The translations under genes and the position numbers were made by a program. The notes under the pieces are model-generated. The model was not told where the DNA came from and did not search any database. It saw only the letters and a program-made list of their open reading frames with translations. Of a DNA stretch of 64,000 nt, positions 1 to 7,544 are shown piece by piece (the stretch's first letter is position 1; the number at the start of each line of letters is the position of its first letter). The DNA lies in the NCBI RefSeq assembly GCF_000190635.1, contig NC_015172.1, positions 2,790,001 through 2,854,000 on the forward strand. The letters are read 5' to 3'. Origin of the DNA: Syntrophobotulus glycolicus DSM 8271. Lineage in GTDB: Bacteria; Bacillota; Desulfitobacteriia; Desulfitobacteriales; Syntrophobotulaceae.

Positions 1-152
1 TCCCCCACACTTTGCAATACAACCGAAAGGGACGGGACAAATTGTTGATCAAGCCAGCCGAGAGAAGGGGCAATCTGCCAAAGGAGCAGAAAAATTGCCA
101 TCCCAATATATTTATTGAACAGAAAACCTATTTTCTTTTTTGTCAGCTCCAT
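1..152 (-). CDS. ABC transporter permease, N-terminal part (runs off left edge)
   Basis: This is the first 50 codons of a membrane permease whose remainder lies outside the window. The start is the ATG at 152, preceded by AAAGGCGG. The product starts MELTKKKIGF and contains a hydrophobic segment followed by LLWQIAPSLGWLD. That segment closely matches the start of the permease at 2344-3126 (WQAGPSLGWID), so it belongs to the SsuC/TauC (nitrate/sulfonate/taurine type) family. It follows the substrate-binding protein gene on the same strand, so it is probably the last or next gene of the same import operon and the third permease in it. The family call rests on this short similarity only. Confidence 0.75.
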   Translation of the reverse strand, partial: MELTKKKIGFLFNKYIGMAIFLLLWQIAPSLGWLDQQFVPSLSVVLQSVG

Positions 153-184
153 GAAATAACCGCCTTTGCCCGCCAAAAGAGAGG

Positions 185-210
185 ATCGGAGGCTCCCGAA
201 AAATCGGGTT
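185..210 (-). other. Hairpin between binding protein and third permease
   Basis: On the minus strand a CCCGA/TCGGG hairpin (195-208) is followed directly by AGCCTCC. The shape resembles the short hairpin plus AGGCT of the leader elements found elsewhere in the window. There is no clear U-rich tail, so I cannot say whether it terminates. It may be a degenerate copy of the leader element or a simple intercistronic hairpin. Confidence 0.3.
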
Positions 211-255
211 TATCACACTCCCTTTTGCCCATTGCCGTGATGCCATTTAAACTCA

Positions 256-1344
256 TTACTTTTTCGTTTCGTTGCCATACTGTTCAAAAACATGAACCAC
301 CAGGTCACTGGCTTTTACCTTGCCTACAGGAATGACTTTATTGTCTTCCAACTGTTTAATCCAAGGAATGAGATCATTTTCATCGATCGTTGTATCGTCC
401 GCATACCAGTGATTACCGGTTACAGGAATTCCAATGGCATCCGAGACCCACTGGGCCACCTGATCGGGATGTTCATCGGCATATTTCTGGCCCTTGCTGA
501 TGGCCCTGACAAAGCGTTTTACCGTATCAGGATTTTGATTAATAAAATCTTCGGTGAAATAATAGGCGGTCAGTCCGGCCAGCGATCCCAGCCCTGTTTC
601 AAAAGAATCGGCAATCCTTATCGCCCCGGCATCCTCCATGCCCTTATAGAATGGGGGATGGACAGGCGAGACATCGACCAGTCCCTGTTTCAGGGCTTGA
701 ATAGCCTGGATATCCGGCATCGTCACCCACTCGATTTTATCTTTTGGAATGCCGTATTTATCAAACAGAGTGTTGGTCAGGAAGTCCGTGCAAGTATTTG
801 TGGTGATGATGGAAAACTTAATCTTGCCCGGGAAATTTTTCAGGTCGGCGATACTTTTGATTTCCGGGTGTTTGGTCGGATTCACAAAAAACCACATGTG
901 GCGGAATTTCGGGTCAACACTCTCATCAGGTTCAATAATTCCCCTGCTGACCCCTTTCAGCTTGGCTCCCCCTGCCACCGCAACGGCCAGCTGATTCGGA
1001 TGGACCGAAGCGACATCATTGTTGCCGTTGATGATAGACGGAATCTGCTGGTTTGGCTGCAATTCACCGGTAAATACCAGTTTAATCCCTTCTTCTTTAA
1101 AATAGCCCAGCTTATCAGTCACCAGCCAGGGAGCAAGCGAACAATCCTTCCTGGTCCAGGTCTTGAGGACCGTTAACCCTTCATCATTTCCCGCTGCCGC
1201 CTGACCGCCGCCGACAGTAGCCGTGACTTCAGACGGAGTCTGTTCGATCGTCCTCCCTCTGTAGGCCCCTATGGCGATACCTGCAATAACTACCAAAGAA
1301 ACCGCTATAATTGCAATCGTTTTCCCTTTTTTTTCGAGCGACAT
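256..1344 (-). CDS. ABC transporter substrate-binding protein, NMT1/SsuA-TauA family
   Basis: This 362-residue exported solute-binding protein is likely for a sulfonate- or thioether-type organosulfur compound. I start it at ATG 1344 because GGGGG sits 8 nt upstream; the reading frame is open further but has no better ribosome site. An N-terminal membrane anchor (about residues 8-30) is followed by a linker rich in G and A. The mature domain has the type-II binding-protein pattern of the SsuA/TauA/NMT1 group (LAPWLVTDKLGYFKEEGI; DVASVHPNQLAVAVAGG). No lipobox cysteine is visible, so it may stay as a signal-anchored protein. It is downstream of two permeases and the ATPase on the same strand. 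The substrate is not determinable from sequence. Confidence 0.85.
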   Translation of the reverse strand: MSLEKKGKTIAIIAVSLVVIAGIAIGAYRGRTIEQTPSEVTATVGGGQAAAGNDEGLTVLKTWTRKDCSLAPWLVTDKLGYFKEEGIKLVFTGELQPNQQIPSIINGNNDVASVHPNQLAVAVAGGAKLKGVSRGIIEPDESVDPKFRHMWFFVNPTKHPEIKSIADLKNFPGKIKFSIITTNTCTDFLTNTLFDKYGIPKDKIEWVTMPDIQAIQALKQGLVDVSPVHPPFYKGMEDAGAIRIADSFETGLGSLAGLTAYYFTEDFINQNPDTVKRFVRAISKGQKYADEHPDQVAQWVSDAIGIPVTGNHWYADDTTIDENDLIPWIKQLEDNKVIPVGKVKASDLVVHVFEQYGNETKK

Positions 1345-1504
1345 CAATGTTACCCCCTTTAATGGTTTTATCTTTATCTTTTTCTTTCTCTGCAAATCGG
1401 TGCCCTGTTTACTCTATTCCCGATAGTTGATCTTAGTTTTCATCCCGTAATCCCCCTTCCCATTGATCATCATCAAAATCTTCAATCGGTTATTTTCGTT
1501 TCTT

Positions 1505-2293
1505 TTAAAAAGAAACAGAATCTTTCCACTTGACGATTTTTCTCTCCAGAAGTCTGAACAATCCGTTAATAACTAAGCCAAGCAAGGATATAACCACCGT
1601 AGCCGCATAAAGTACGGGGATCTGGTAATTGGTCTGGGCATTCCAGACCAGCCAGCCTAAGCCTCTGCTGGCCCCGATCATTTCAGCGGCGATCAGCATG
1701 AAGAAAGCTATTCCGGAGCTCATCTTAATTCCTGTGAAAATATAGGGAAGGGAAGATGGGAAAACTACTTTACGAAATATGGTCAGCCTCTTGGCACCCA
1801 TTGACTTGGAAGACTTGATCAGGAGCGGGTCAACCTCTCTAACCCCAGTAATGGTATTGAAAAGAATAGGCCAGAGGGATACCCAGAAAATCATCGTCAC
1901 CTTAGAAACCTCACCTATTCCCAGAATAAGAATAAATATGGGGAAGAGTGAGAAAGGATTAAACTGCCCCAAAAAGAACAGGACCGGCTTGACAATTCTT
2001 TCAAAGGTTTTGAACCCGCCTCCCAGCAAAACACCTAAAGGTATGCCGATGATAATGGCAAACAGGAAACCTAAAACCGTTCTTTCCAGACTGACCAGAA
2101 TATGCCCGAAAATCAATCCGTCTTCCGCCAAGCCGATAAGGGTGGTGATGATGGTCGAAGGCGCGGCCACAAAATTCTGATTGATCACATTTGTCCGGCA
2201 CCCTATTTCCCATAAAATCAGAAATGAGATCACTGAATAGCTTTTGGTCAATTGCGCCGGGATTCTGCCTAAGGATATTTTTTTATCTGCCAT
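1505..2293 (-). CDS. ABC transporter permease, SsuC/TauC family
   Basis: This 262-residue inner-membrane permease has about six hydrophobic segments. The ATPase-coupling EAA loop is visible as SMGAKRLTIFRKVVFPSSLP (about residues 165-184). The start is ATG 2293 with AAAGGAG six nt upstream; the longer frame adds eight residues without a ribosome site. It lies 50 nt downstream of a sister permease (2344-3126) to which it is clearly paralogous. Two different permeases with one ATPase suggest a heterodimeric pore. The family imports nitrate, sulfonates, taurine or thiamine precursors; the sulfur context of this window favours an organosulfur substrate (inference). Confidence 0.85.
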   Translation of the reverse strand: MADKKISLGRIPAQLTKSYSVISFLILWEIGCRTNVINQNFVAAPSTIITTLIGLAEDGLIFGHILVSLERTVLGFLFAIIIGIPLGVLLGGGFKTFERIVKPVLFFLGQFNPFSLFPIFILILGIGEVSKVTMIFWVSLWPILFNTITGVREVDPLLIKSSKSMGAKRLTIFRKVVFPSSLPYIFTGIKMSSGIAFFMLIAAEMIGASRGLGWLVWNAQTNYQIPVLYAATVVISLLGLVINGLFRLLERKIVKWKDSVSF

Positions 2294-2343
2294 TTTATCT
2301 CCTTTCATTCCAAACAATCATACAAAGCGTAATTTTGCCTAAT

Positions 2344-3126
2344 CTAAATATCCACATCTTCTTTCCAGGTGATGACGGATGATTCGATCAAGGCAATCAA
2401 ATAATTGATCGCATAGCCAAGCAAGGCAATGACCAGGACCCCTACAAAAAGGCGGGGAATCACATTATTATTGGAGGAGTTATAGATCAGCCACCCCAAG
2501 CCGGCGCTCGAACCAAGCATTTCTGCCGCAATAATCATCAGAAAAGAAGTCCTCGCCCCCATCTGCAGCCCCGTGAAAATGGAACGGGCCGCCCCGGGCA
2601 AGATTACCTTGGCAAATATGATGAGCTTCCCGGCGCCCATGGATCTTATACTTTTGATTAGGAGAGGATCGACATTTTTTACTCCGGATATGGTATTGAA
2701 AAAGACTGGCCAGATCGCGGACCAGAAAATGATGGCCAACTTGGCCGTCTCTCCGATTCCAAAGGCAAGAATAAAGATCGGGAAAAGAGAGAACGCATTA
2801 ATCTGGCCGAAAATATTCAATAAAGGATGAAGAAAAACCGTTACTTTGGGGAACCACCCACCAAGGATAAAGCCGAGCGGTACCGCTACCCCGATTGCCA
2901 TTAATAGGCCGACTAAGACTCTGAACAGGCTAGTCGTGGTATGAATGAACAGATCGCCGGTTATGGAAATCTTATAGGCCTCAACCAGGATATCAGAAGG
3001 GGGCGGGATAAACTGGGGATCGATCCAGCCCAGGCTGGGTCCTGCCTGCCAGACAGCAAAGAACAGGATAAAACCATAATAATCGATGAACTTTTCATGG
3101 ATTGCCCGTATCGTATTCTTAATCAT
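2344..3126 (-). CDS. ABC transporter permease, SsuC/TauC family
   Basis: This 260-residue permease is paralogous to its downstream neighbour. It has an N-terminal membrane segment (FILFFAVWQAGPSLGW), a central GFILGGW region and an EAA loop at SMGAGKLIIFAKVILPGAA. The start is ATG 3126 with AAGGGG upstream. It is separated from the ATPase gene (3270-4169) by a terminator-like attenuator at 3172-3232, so the permease and binding-protein part of the operon could be expressed at a different level from the ATPase. It acts in the cytoplasmic membrane with the ATPase; the substrate is unknown. Confidence 0.85.
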   Translation of the reverse strand: MIKNTIRAIHEKFIDYYGFILFFAVWQAGPSLGWIDPQFIPPPSDILVEAYKISITGDLFIHTTTSLFRVLVGLLMAIGVAVPLGFILGGWFPKVTVFLHPLLNIFGQINAFSLFPIFILAFGIGETAKLAIIFWSAIWPVFFNTISGVKNVDPLLIKSIRSMGAGKLIIFAKVILPGAARSIFTGLQMGARTSFLMIIAAEMLGSSAGLGWLIYNSSNNNVIPRLFVGVLVIALLGYAINYLIALIESSVITWKEDVDI

Positions 3127-3171
3127 AATTTTCCCCTTTTTAAGTGGAATGCCTGAAAATATGGAAAGCCT

Positions 3172-3232
3172 GAAAATAAAAGAGGTTAAATGCCCTTTTC
3201 AATAAAAAACATTTAACCTCCGGTTGATCCAG
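3172..3232 (-). terminator. Intercistronic attenuator: leader-type hairpin plus strong terminator
   Basis: On the minus strand a small hairpin CTGG-ATCAA-CCGG (3220-3232) is followed by a perfect 11-bp stem GAGGTTAAATG/CATTTAACCTC (3182-3220) and a CTTTTATTTT tail. The arrangement GACTGG...CCGGAGGTT matches the leader element repeated upstream of the nitrogenase-like genes. It lies between the ATPase and permease genes, so it should attenuate read-through into the permeases. Confidence 0.75.
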
Positions 3233-3269
3233 TCAGTTAAATTTAAGTTTATTTAATTGGTTCTGTTGA

Positions 3270-4169
3270 TTAAAGTACCGTACTTGAAGAAATTTCTTCA
3301 GCAAGATCAATGCTGTCTTGTTTTTCATTCTTATTAATCTCAGACTGACCATTGTTTAATGATTCCCAGACCTTATGCCTGATCCAGCTGAATTCCGTAG
3401 AAGCTTTTAGATCGCCCACCCGTCTGGGTCTTGGCAGTTTAATCTCGATGATCTCTTTGATTGTGCCCGGATTTACACTCATTACGGCGACTCTGTCGGC
3501 AAGGGCTACCGCCTCATCAATGCTATGGGTTACAAAGATAATGGTTTTGCTTGTCTCCTCCCAAATTCTGAGAAGCTCATCCTGTAACGCCTCCCTGGTC
3601 TGAGCGTCAACAGCGGCAAATGGTTCATCCATCAGCAACACTTCAGGATCATAAGCTAGGGCCCTGGCAATCGCCACCCTTTGTTTCATCCCCCCCGACA
3701 ATTCATAAGGGAATCTGTCTTCAAAGCCGCTGAGACCGACAAGATCGATAAACTTGGTGCTAATCTCTTTCCGCTGATTTTTCGGTACCTTCTTGATCTC
3801 AAGCCCCATCTCCACATTCTGCCTTACCGTTCTCCACGGCAGGAGAGCATAGCCCTGCAGGACAATGCCGCGATCCAAATCGGGTCCGGTAATCTTTTTA
3901 TTGTCAATAAAGATGTCCCCTGAGTTTTGCTTGGATAACCCCGCAATAATATCCAGAAGAGTTGATTTCCCGCAGCCGCTGGGACCTACTATCGTAATAA
4001 ATTCTCCTTTGTTGACTACAAGATTGACATCTTCTATTGCTAAAAACTGATTTTTCCCATCTTCCCTGGTGCTATTAATTTCGTAAACCTTGCTTAAGCT
4101 TTGTATGACAATCTTATTCTCCGGATTCCAGCCCTCTGAAACTCCGTTTTCCTGTAATTTGGTGCTCAT
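3270..4169 (-). CDS. ABC transporter ATP-binding protein, SsuB/TauB family
   Basis: This 299-residue cytoplasmic ATPase energises the import system. It has Walker A GPSGCGKST (about residues 64-72), signature LSGGMKQR (about 158), Walker B VLLMDEPF and the switch histidine in FVTHS. The start ATG 4169 follows AGGAGG by 10 nt; an in-frame TTG one codon upstream is possible. A C-terminal tail of about 45 residues extends beyond the core domain. It is the first gene of the operon and sits behind its own promoter, operator and leader (4190-4337). The SsuB/TauB/NrtD subfamily is inferred from the permease type and the sequence between Walker A and the signature. Confidence 0.9.
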   Translation of the reverse strand: MSTKLQENGVSEGWNPENKIVIQSLSKVYEINSTREDGKNQFLAIEDVNLVVNKGEFITIVGPSGCGKSTLLDIIAGLSKQNSGDIFIDNKKITGPDLDRGIVLQGYALLPWRTVRQNVEMGLEIKKVPKNQRKEISTKFIDLVGLSGFEDRFPYELSGGMKQRVAIARALAYDPEVLLMDEPFAAVDAQTREALQDELLRIWEETSKTIIFVTHSIDEAVALADRVAVMSVNPGTIKEIIEIKLPRPRRVGDLKASTEFSWIRHKVWESLNNGQSEINKNEKQDSIDLAEEISSSTVL

Positions 4170-4189
4170 CAAAATCCAACCTCCTTTTT

Positions 4190-4256
4190 ATCATAAAATA
4201 AGGCCGAGAATTTAACATTCCATCTGTTAAAAACTCAGCCTCCAGATCTCCTGGTC
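4190..4256 (-). ncRNA. Leader attenuator of the ABC importer operon
   Basis: The minus-strand transcript begins GTTGACCAG-GAGAT-CTGGAGGCTGAG. The short hairpin CCAG/CTGG is at 4242-4254. It is followed directly by a long stem, AGGCTGAG...CTCGGCCT with an inner TTTAACA/TGTTAAA (4201-4240), and a TTATTTTAT tail. The second hairpin looks like an intrinsic terminator placed before the ribosome site of the ATPase gene. It is one of about twelve related leaders in the window. Confidence 0.75.
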
Positions 4257-4272
4257 AACTATCTTTCAATTT

Positions 4273-4337
4273 ACACTAATCCTATATACTTTATATATAT
4301 TAGTTTACATTTTAATTCCTTAGAAGATCAAAGTCAA
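4273..4337 (-). promoter_or_regulatory. Promoter and operator of the ABC importer operon
   Basis: The minus-strand -35 TTGACT is at 4332-4337 and the -10 TAAAAT at 4309-4314, spaced 17 bp. The operator region downstream of the -10 contains TATAGGATTAGTG at about 4273-4285 and a wider inverted repeat ACTAAT...ATTAGT (4275-4304). It resembles the palindromic box shared by many promoters here, and its position suggests repression by blocking transcription. Confidence 0.7.
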
Positions 4338-4404
4338 TAGTACTTTTTTAATAAGTGCATACTTTGTTTTATTGATATGAATATAGCTAAAAGATGATTC
4401 ACCG

Positions 4405-5343
4405 TTACTTTACATAATTTACAACATTCAAGTTTCTGCTGACCGGTTCCTGGTCTGGGTCGGCATCATAACCGACGATCAGACAGGCAATGCTGCGGTA
4501 TCCTTCCGGAATTCCTATTTCTTGTTTTATCTTTTTTCCGCTATCGGTCTCCAGAAACCTGGTTGGTGAAACAAGATACCGTGAGCCAAGTCCCAAAGAG
4601 GTAGCGGCCAATGTCATGTTTTCCACTGCTATGGCAGAGTCCTGTTCAGCAAATTGATAATCTGCGGGGGTAGATACAACAATTAAAGTCGGGGCATTGT
4701 ACAGGGGAAAACGATTAACCGGTGAAGTTTGAAGGCTGAGCACGCTATCATTAATTTGCCGGAGAATTTCTTCATTCTGAACAACCGTAAAATGCCGGTT
4801 CTGAGTATTTCTTGCGGTAGGCCCGGCGATACCGGCGAAAATAATACTCTCCAGATCTTGCCCCTTTACCTGCTCAGTGGTATAGCTTTTTGTGCCCTTT
4901 CTTTTGTGAATTGTTTCAATGGTTTGATTCATCTCGTTCTTCTCCTTGTTTATTAATTTATTTATTTTGGGGGTTTCGAGATCCAACTCTGTCTCCATAG
5001 CTTCCTGTGCATAGCGTTTGGCCTCATCAAGATCTTGCTTCGACAGCATTGAGTCCCGCAGCTCACTGAATTCTTTACCAATCAGGTCGTTTAAAAGGCG
5101 AAAAGTCAGTGACTTTTCCTCCAGCTCGGCTTTCATAAAACGAATGCAGCCATAGCATTCAGGATTACGTACCACATGCTTTCGTACGTCAATACCATGC
5201 CACCGGGCCAGAAGACGCATCCCCAAAAGCAAAGGCTCCCGAACCAGCCGGAACCACCAGTGTAATTCATAGCATTTCAGGGCAAGCTGAAGTGCACAAT
5301 TTTTGCAAATAATACGCGGAGTTTGCTGGTTACTATTCAACAA
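4405..5343 (-). CDS. Nitroreductase-family flavoprotein with a cysteine-containing N-terminal extension
   Basis: This protein has about 312 residues. The C-terminal half, from about residue 148, is a nitroreductase fold: RKGTKSYTTEQV, then AGIAGPTARNTQNRHFTVV and LAATSLGLGSRYLVSP, which form the FMN site. Nitroreductases use NAD(P)H to reduce nitro, quinone or other electrophilic substrates. The N-terminal ~135 residues are unusual: CKNCALQLALKC and CYGC resemble metal or cluster ligands, and I do not recognise the domain. I place the start at TTG 5343 because AAAGGAG lies 12 nt upstream; the frame is open to 5373 without a ribosome site. It is a single gene with the shared operator and leader, so it is probably part of the same regulon. 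A frame change is not seen; the fusion appears real. Confidence 0.7.
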   Translation of the reverse strand: MLNSNQQTPRIICKNCALQLALKCYELHWWFRLVREPLLLGMRLLARWHGIDVRKHVVRNPECYGCIRFMKAELEEKSLTFRLLNDLIGKEFSELRDSMLSKQDLDEAKRYAQEAMETELDLETPKINKLINKEKNEMNQTIETIHKRKGTKSYTTEQVKGQDLESIIFAGIAGPTARNTQNRHFTVVQNEEILRQINDSVLSLQTSPVNRFPLYNAPTLIVVSTPADYQFAEQDSAIAVENMTLAATSLGLGSRYLVSPTRFLETDSGKKIKQEIGIPEGYRSIACLIVGYDADPDQEPVSRNLNVVNYVK

Positions 5344-5520
5344 TATTCGGAGACTCTCCTTTCCCGGGCTCAAATAGAAATCTTAACATACTTGAATCCT
5401 TTACTTCGCATTCCTTTTATCCTCTACCCTCTCTCACTCTGAAAGAGCAGTCCGAAACAGAAAAAAGAAAACAATCTAATAAAGTAATTTAACAATATGG
5501 AAAGGAAAAAGCAAACTAAA

Positions 5521-5562
5521 ATAAAAAGAGACTGAATATCAGTCTCTAGATCTACTAGTCAA
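5521..5562 (-). ncRNA. Leader attenuator of the nitroreductase gene
   Basis: The minus-strand leader reads GTTGACTAG-TAGAT-CTAGAGACTGA. The CTAG/CTAG hairpin (5546-5558) shares two bases with a perfect terminator stem AGAGACTGA/TCAGTCTCT (5527-5547) with a TTTTTATTTT tail. The two hairpins cannot both form fully. The P1 stem is CTAG/CTAG here and CCAG/CTGG in other copies, which is compensatory change supporting a real RNA fold. Confidence 0.8.
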
Positions 5563-5574
5563 CTTGCCAAACCC

Positions 5575-5638
5575 AAGTATTCCTATGTATTTTATGTGTT
5601 TGCTTTTTTACATTATCATATCTTTTTTAAGTTGTCAA
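5575..5638 (-). promoter_or_regulatory. Promoter and operator of the nitroreductase gene
   Basis: The minus-strand -35 TTGACA is at 5633-5638 and the -10 TAATGT at 5610-5615, spaced 17 bp. The box AAATACATAGGAATACTT follows at 5575-5594, matching the shared operator. Confidence 0.7.
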
Positions 5639-5679
5639 TCGGATTCAGAGACAGCTTCAAAGATAGATATTGTACTTGA

Positions 5680-5709
5680 TTGACATGTCAGATAAATCCA
5701 TAATATAAT
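5680..5709 (+). promoter_or_regulatory. Promoter of the NifX-like gene
   Basis: A -35 TTGACA (5680-5685) and a -10 TATAAT (5704-5709) are spaced 18 bp. It diverges from the nitroreductase promoter. No clear copy of the shared palindromic operator is visible downstream. Confidence 0.7.
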
Positions 5710-5787
5710 AATTAATATTATTATTCATATGATATATCACATGAAGCAAGCTGAAAAAGCGCCATTTTGATCGGCTGAGCTTCGTTA

Positions 5788-5853
5788 CAGTTGACTAGCT
5801 GTCTAGAGACTGAACTGCCGGGGAACACCCTGAAGGTTCAGTTTTAATTTTTT
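5788..5853 (+). ncRNA. Leader attenuator of the NifX-like gene
   Basis: The leader contains GTTGACTAG-CTGT-CTAGAGACTGAAC. The hairpin CTAG/CTAG (5795-5806) precedes a terminator stem ACTGAAC/GTTCAGT (5809-5842) with a TTTTAATTTTTT tail. It ends 17 nt before the start codon. It is the only clear copy of the strong form on the plus strand. Confidence 0.75.
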
Positions 5854-5870
5854 ATCAGGAGGAAAATAAG

Positions 5871-6272
5871 ATGTTGAAAGTTGCGGTCGCAAGCACTGAC
5901 GGAATCCATATCAATGAGCATTTTGGCCGGGCAAGTGAGTTTATGATTTATGAGGTGGATGAAGAGGGCAAATACTCTCTGATCGAAAACCGGAAAAACA
6001 ATCCCCACTGCCCCGGTGACCGCCATGTCACCCATGTAGCCGATACTATAGCGGATCAGCTCTCCGATGTCCAGGTCATTCTCGTCAGCCAGATCGGCCC
6101 CGGTGCCGCCAGAACATTGAGCCAGAAGAACATCAGATCCTTTGCGTTGTCGGAAAGCATTGATAAAGCCCTTACTGTGATCGGAAAGAAGCAGAAGCTC
6201 CTGGAGAAGCCAACCCAGTTCACTGTCTGCACCAACAATAAACTTTGCGGCTGTGATCAAGATTGCCATTAA
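5871..6272 (+). CDS. NifX/NafY-family cofactor-binding protein
   Basis: This 133-residue cytoplasmic protein is of the dinitrogenase iron-molybdenum cofactor family (NifX, NafY and NifB C-terminal domain type). The fold signature is visible as VAVASTDGIHINEHFGRASEFMIYEV (about residues 4-29) and the later VILVSQIGPGAARTL. Family members carry NifB-co or related Fe-S clusters between assembly proteins. The last ~15 residues are cysteine-rich (VCTNNKLCGCDQDCH), unusual for NifX and a possible extra metal site. It is monocistronic behind its own promoter and leader. A second member lies at 51305-51646 beside nifH. It probably ferries the cofactor for one or more of the nitrogenase-like enzymes. 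Confidence 0.85.
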   Translation: MLKVAVASTDGIHINEHFGRASEFMIYEVDEEGKYSLIENRKNNPHCPGDRHVTHVADTIADQLSDVQVILVSQIGPGAARTLSQKNIRSFALSESIDKALTVIGKKQKLLEKPTQFTVCTNNKLCGCDQDCH

Positions 6273-6937
6273 CCTTTCGTCACTCGCCGCTCTCCTCTCC
6301 AATTTTCTTCAACCCAACCATAAAAATGTTTTACTTTTTCAAAAATAAAATCGGGATTCTCTTGCAATACCCGCTTTCGGTCCGCTGTCTCAGCCCAAAC
6401 CGCTCCAATAGACACCACACCCGTTTCCTTTGCCGAAGCCATGTCATAGGCCATATCCCCGATATAGGCCACCTCCCGGGGAGCAAGCTTCCATAAATCC
6501 AGCACTTTTCCGATCTGCTCCGGCTTATCTGCACCGCTTACCGAGCCAGTCTGAACTACCTCGAAATATTTTCCCAGCCCTGAATACCGTAATGAAATGG
6601 CCATTGTCCCCGGCCCCTTGCCGGATACGATTCCCAGTCTTAACTTGCGCTCGGTCAATAAAGATAACAATTGCTCTATTCCGGGAAAAGGTTCCGTATA
6701 TGTTTCATGAATCTTTTCATAGGCATCAAGATAGTGCTGCAAAGCTTCCTGCCAATCCCCGGGAAGAAGTTTTTTCAATACACCCTCTTCTGAAGGACCA
6801 AATAAAGATCTGATTTCCTGGTCTGTATATTCCCGTCCGGTATACCTCAGCAAGGTGCTGCGAAATCCCATGTAACATACAGGCAAGGTATTCAGGAGGG
6901 TCCCGTCCAGATCAAAAATACAACCTCTGATGTTCAT
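6269..6937 (-). CDS. HAD-family phosphatase (phosphoglycolate phosphatase/PpaX-like)
   Basis: This 222-residue cytoplasmic hydrolase of the haloacid dehalogenase superfamily has motif I DLDGT (about residues 8-12, the nucleophile and acid aspartates), motif II in IVSGKG, motif III lysine in GADKPEQI and motif IV GDMAYD. The C1 cap domain between motifs I and II is alpha-helical, as in Gph/PpaX. ATG 6937 is taken as the start; ATG 6949 lies directly against the GGGAG and is less likely. It is convergent with the NifX-like gene and overlaps its stop codon by four bases. The substrate is not predictable, and no leader element is seen. Confidence 0.8.
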   Translation of the reverse strand: MNIRGCIFDLDGTLLNTLPVCYMGFRSTLLRYTGREYTDQEIRSLFGPSEEGVLKKLLPGDWQEALQHYLDAYEKIHETYTEPFPGIEQLLSLLTERKLRLGIVSGKGPGTMAISLRYSGLGKYFEVVQTGSVSGADKPEQIGKVLDLWKLAPREVAYIGDMAYDMASAKETGVVSIGAVWAETADRKRVLQENPDFIFEKVKHFYGWVEENWRGERRVTKG

Positions 6938-7002
6938 GTTCGCCTGCATCTCCCTTTTGGACTAAGTAATTAAGACTACCGCTGATTTCAAAGACTCATT
7001 TT

Positions 7003-7458
7003 CTATTCGGGCAAGGATGAGTTAAGGATAATCTTGGACTCGAACCAATAGTCCGCAGAGCCCATATTCAGGCTGCCTGCTATCCGGGCATCCAAATTGG
7101 AATCAAAGCCTTTTAATACGGCTAAGTCCAATTGACATAACAAATTTCCCCATTTCGGATTCTTTGGGCAGGAACAGGAATCAGCAGCCGGGCAGTGAAT
7201 AATGCTGTATTGCTCAGCACCGTTTTGAATGATACAGTTTTTTTGCTGACAGGAACGGACAAATCCATAGGTCGCTAAAAATGATTTTAAGTCTGCTTCT
7301 ATCCCCTGTTCCTCCATGTCGTCCCGAATGGCCCTGCCTAATTTCACCCCATAAGTATGCAGCAATTCTGTTTTTCCCTGTTCTTCCCCTGCCTCTTTCT
7401 GAGCTTCCTGCAGTAAACAATCAATAGCCTTCTGAATGTTTTCTATTCTTTGGTTCAT
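7003..7458 (-). CDS. Conserved hypothetical protein, last gene of the D1-K1 operon
   Basis: This is a 151-residue soluble protein. The N-terminal half is helical and charged. The C-terminal half holds cysteines in CQQKNC, IIHCPAADSCSCP and LLCQLDLAVLKGFD, then a GSADYWFE end. The order Cys-Pro, LCxxDxA, GF and a terminal WF/YW motif loosely recalls the L-2-amino-thiazoline-4-carboxylic acid hydrolase-like family, a sulfur-related fold; I would not rely on this. It starts 87 nt downstream of the D1 subunit on the same strand, so it is likely co-transcribed and may be an accessory protein specific to this pair. Confidence 0.6.
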   Translation of the reverse strand: MNQRIENIQKAIDCLLQEAQKEAGEEQGKTELLHTYGVKLGRAIRDDMEEQGIEADLKSFLATYGFVRSCQQKNCIIQNGAEQYSIIHCPAADSCSCPKNPKWGNLLCQLDLAVLKGFDSNLDARIAGSLNMGSADYWFESKIILNSSLPE

Positions 7459-7544
7459 CGATGAACACTCCTTTCATGAGCCAATTCATTGTTATTCAGC
7501 AATATCATTGAGTGGTTGTTCTTTGGCGGTACATTCAATGGCTG

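Noticed and set aside
292-1176. Plus-strand open frame of 294 codons opposite the substrate-binding gene
   Set aside because: It is the antisense shadow of a gene with clear family motifs, has no ribosome site and no recognisable domain; the same holds for other long opposite-strand frames such as 7512-7850 and 41117-41608.
4190-4256. T-box or SAM-type riboswitch for the repeated leaders
   Set aside because: There is no TGGNACCGCG-type T-box sequence, no specifier loop and none of the S-box core; the element is too small.
5521-5562. ANTAR or LicT/SacT antiterminator target
   Set aside because: ANTAR targets need two hexaloops with conserved A and G, and RAT elements have a longer asymmetric stem; neither pattern fits the GAC-hairpin-GAGGCT element.
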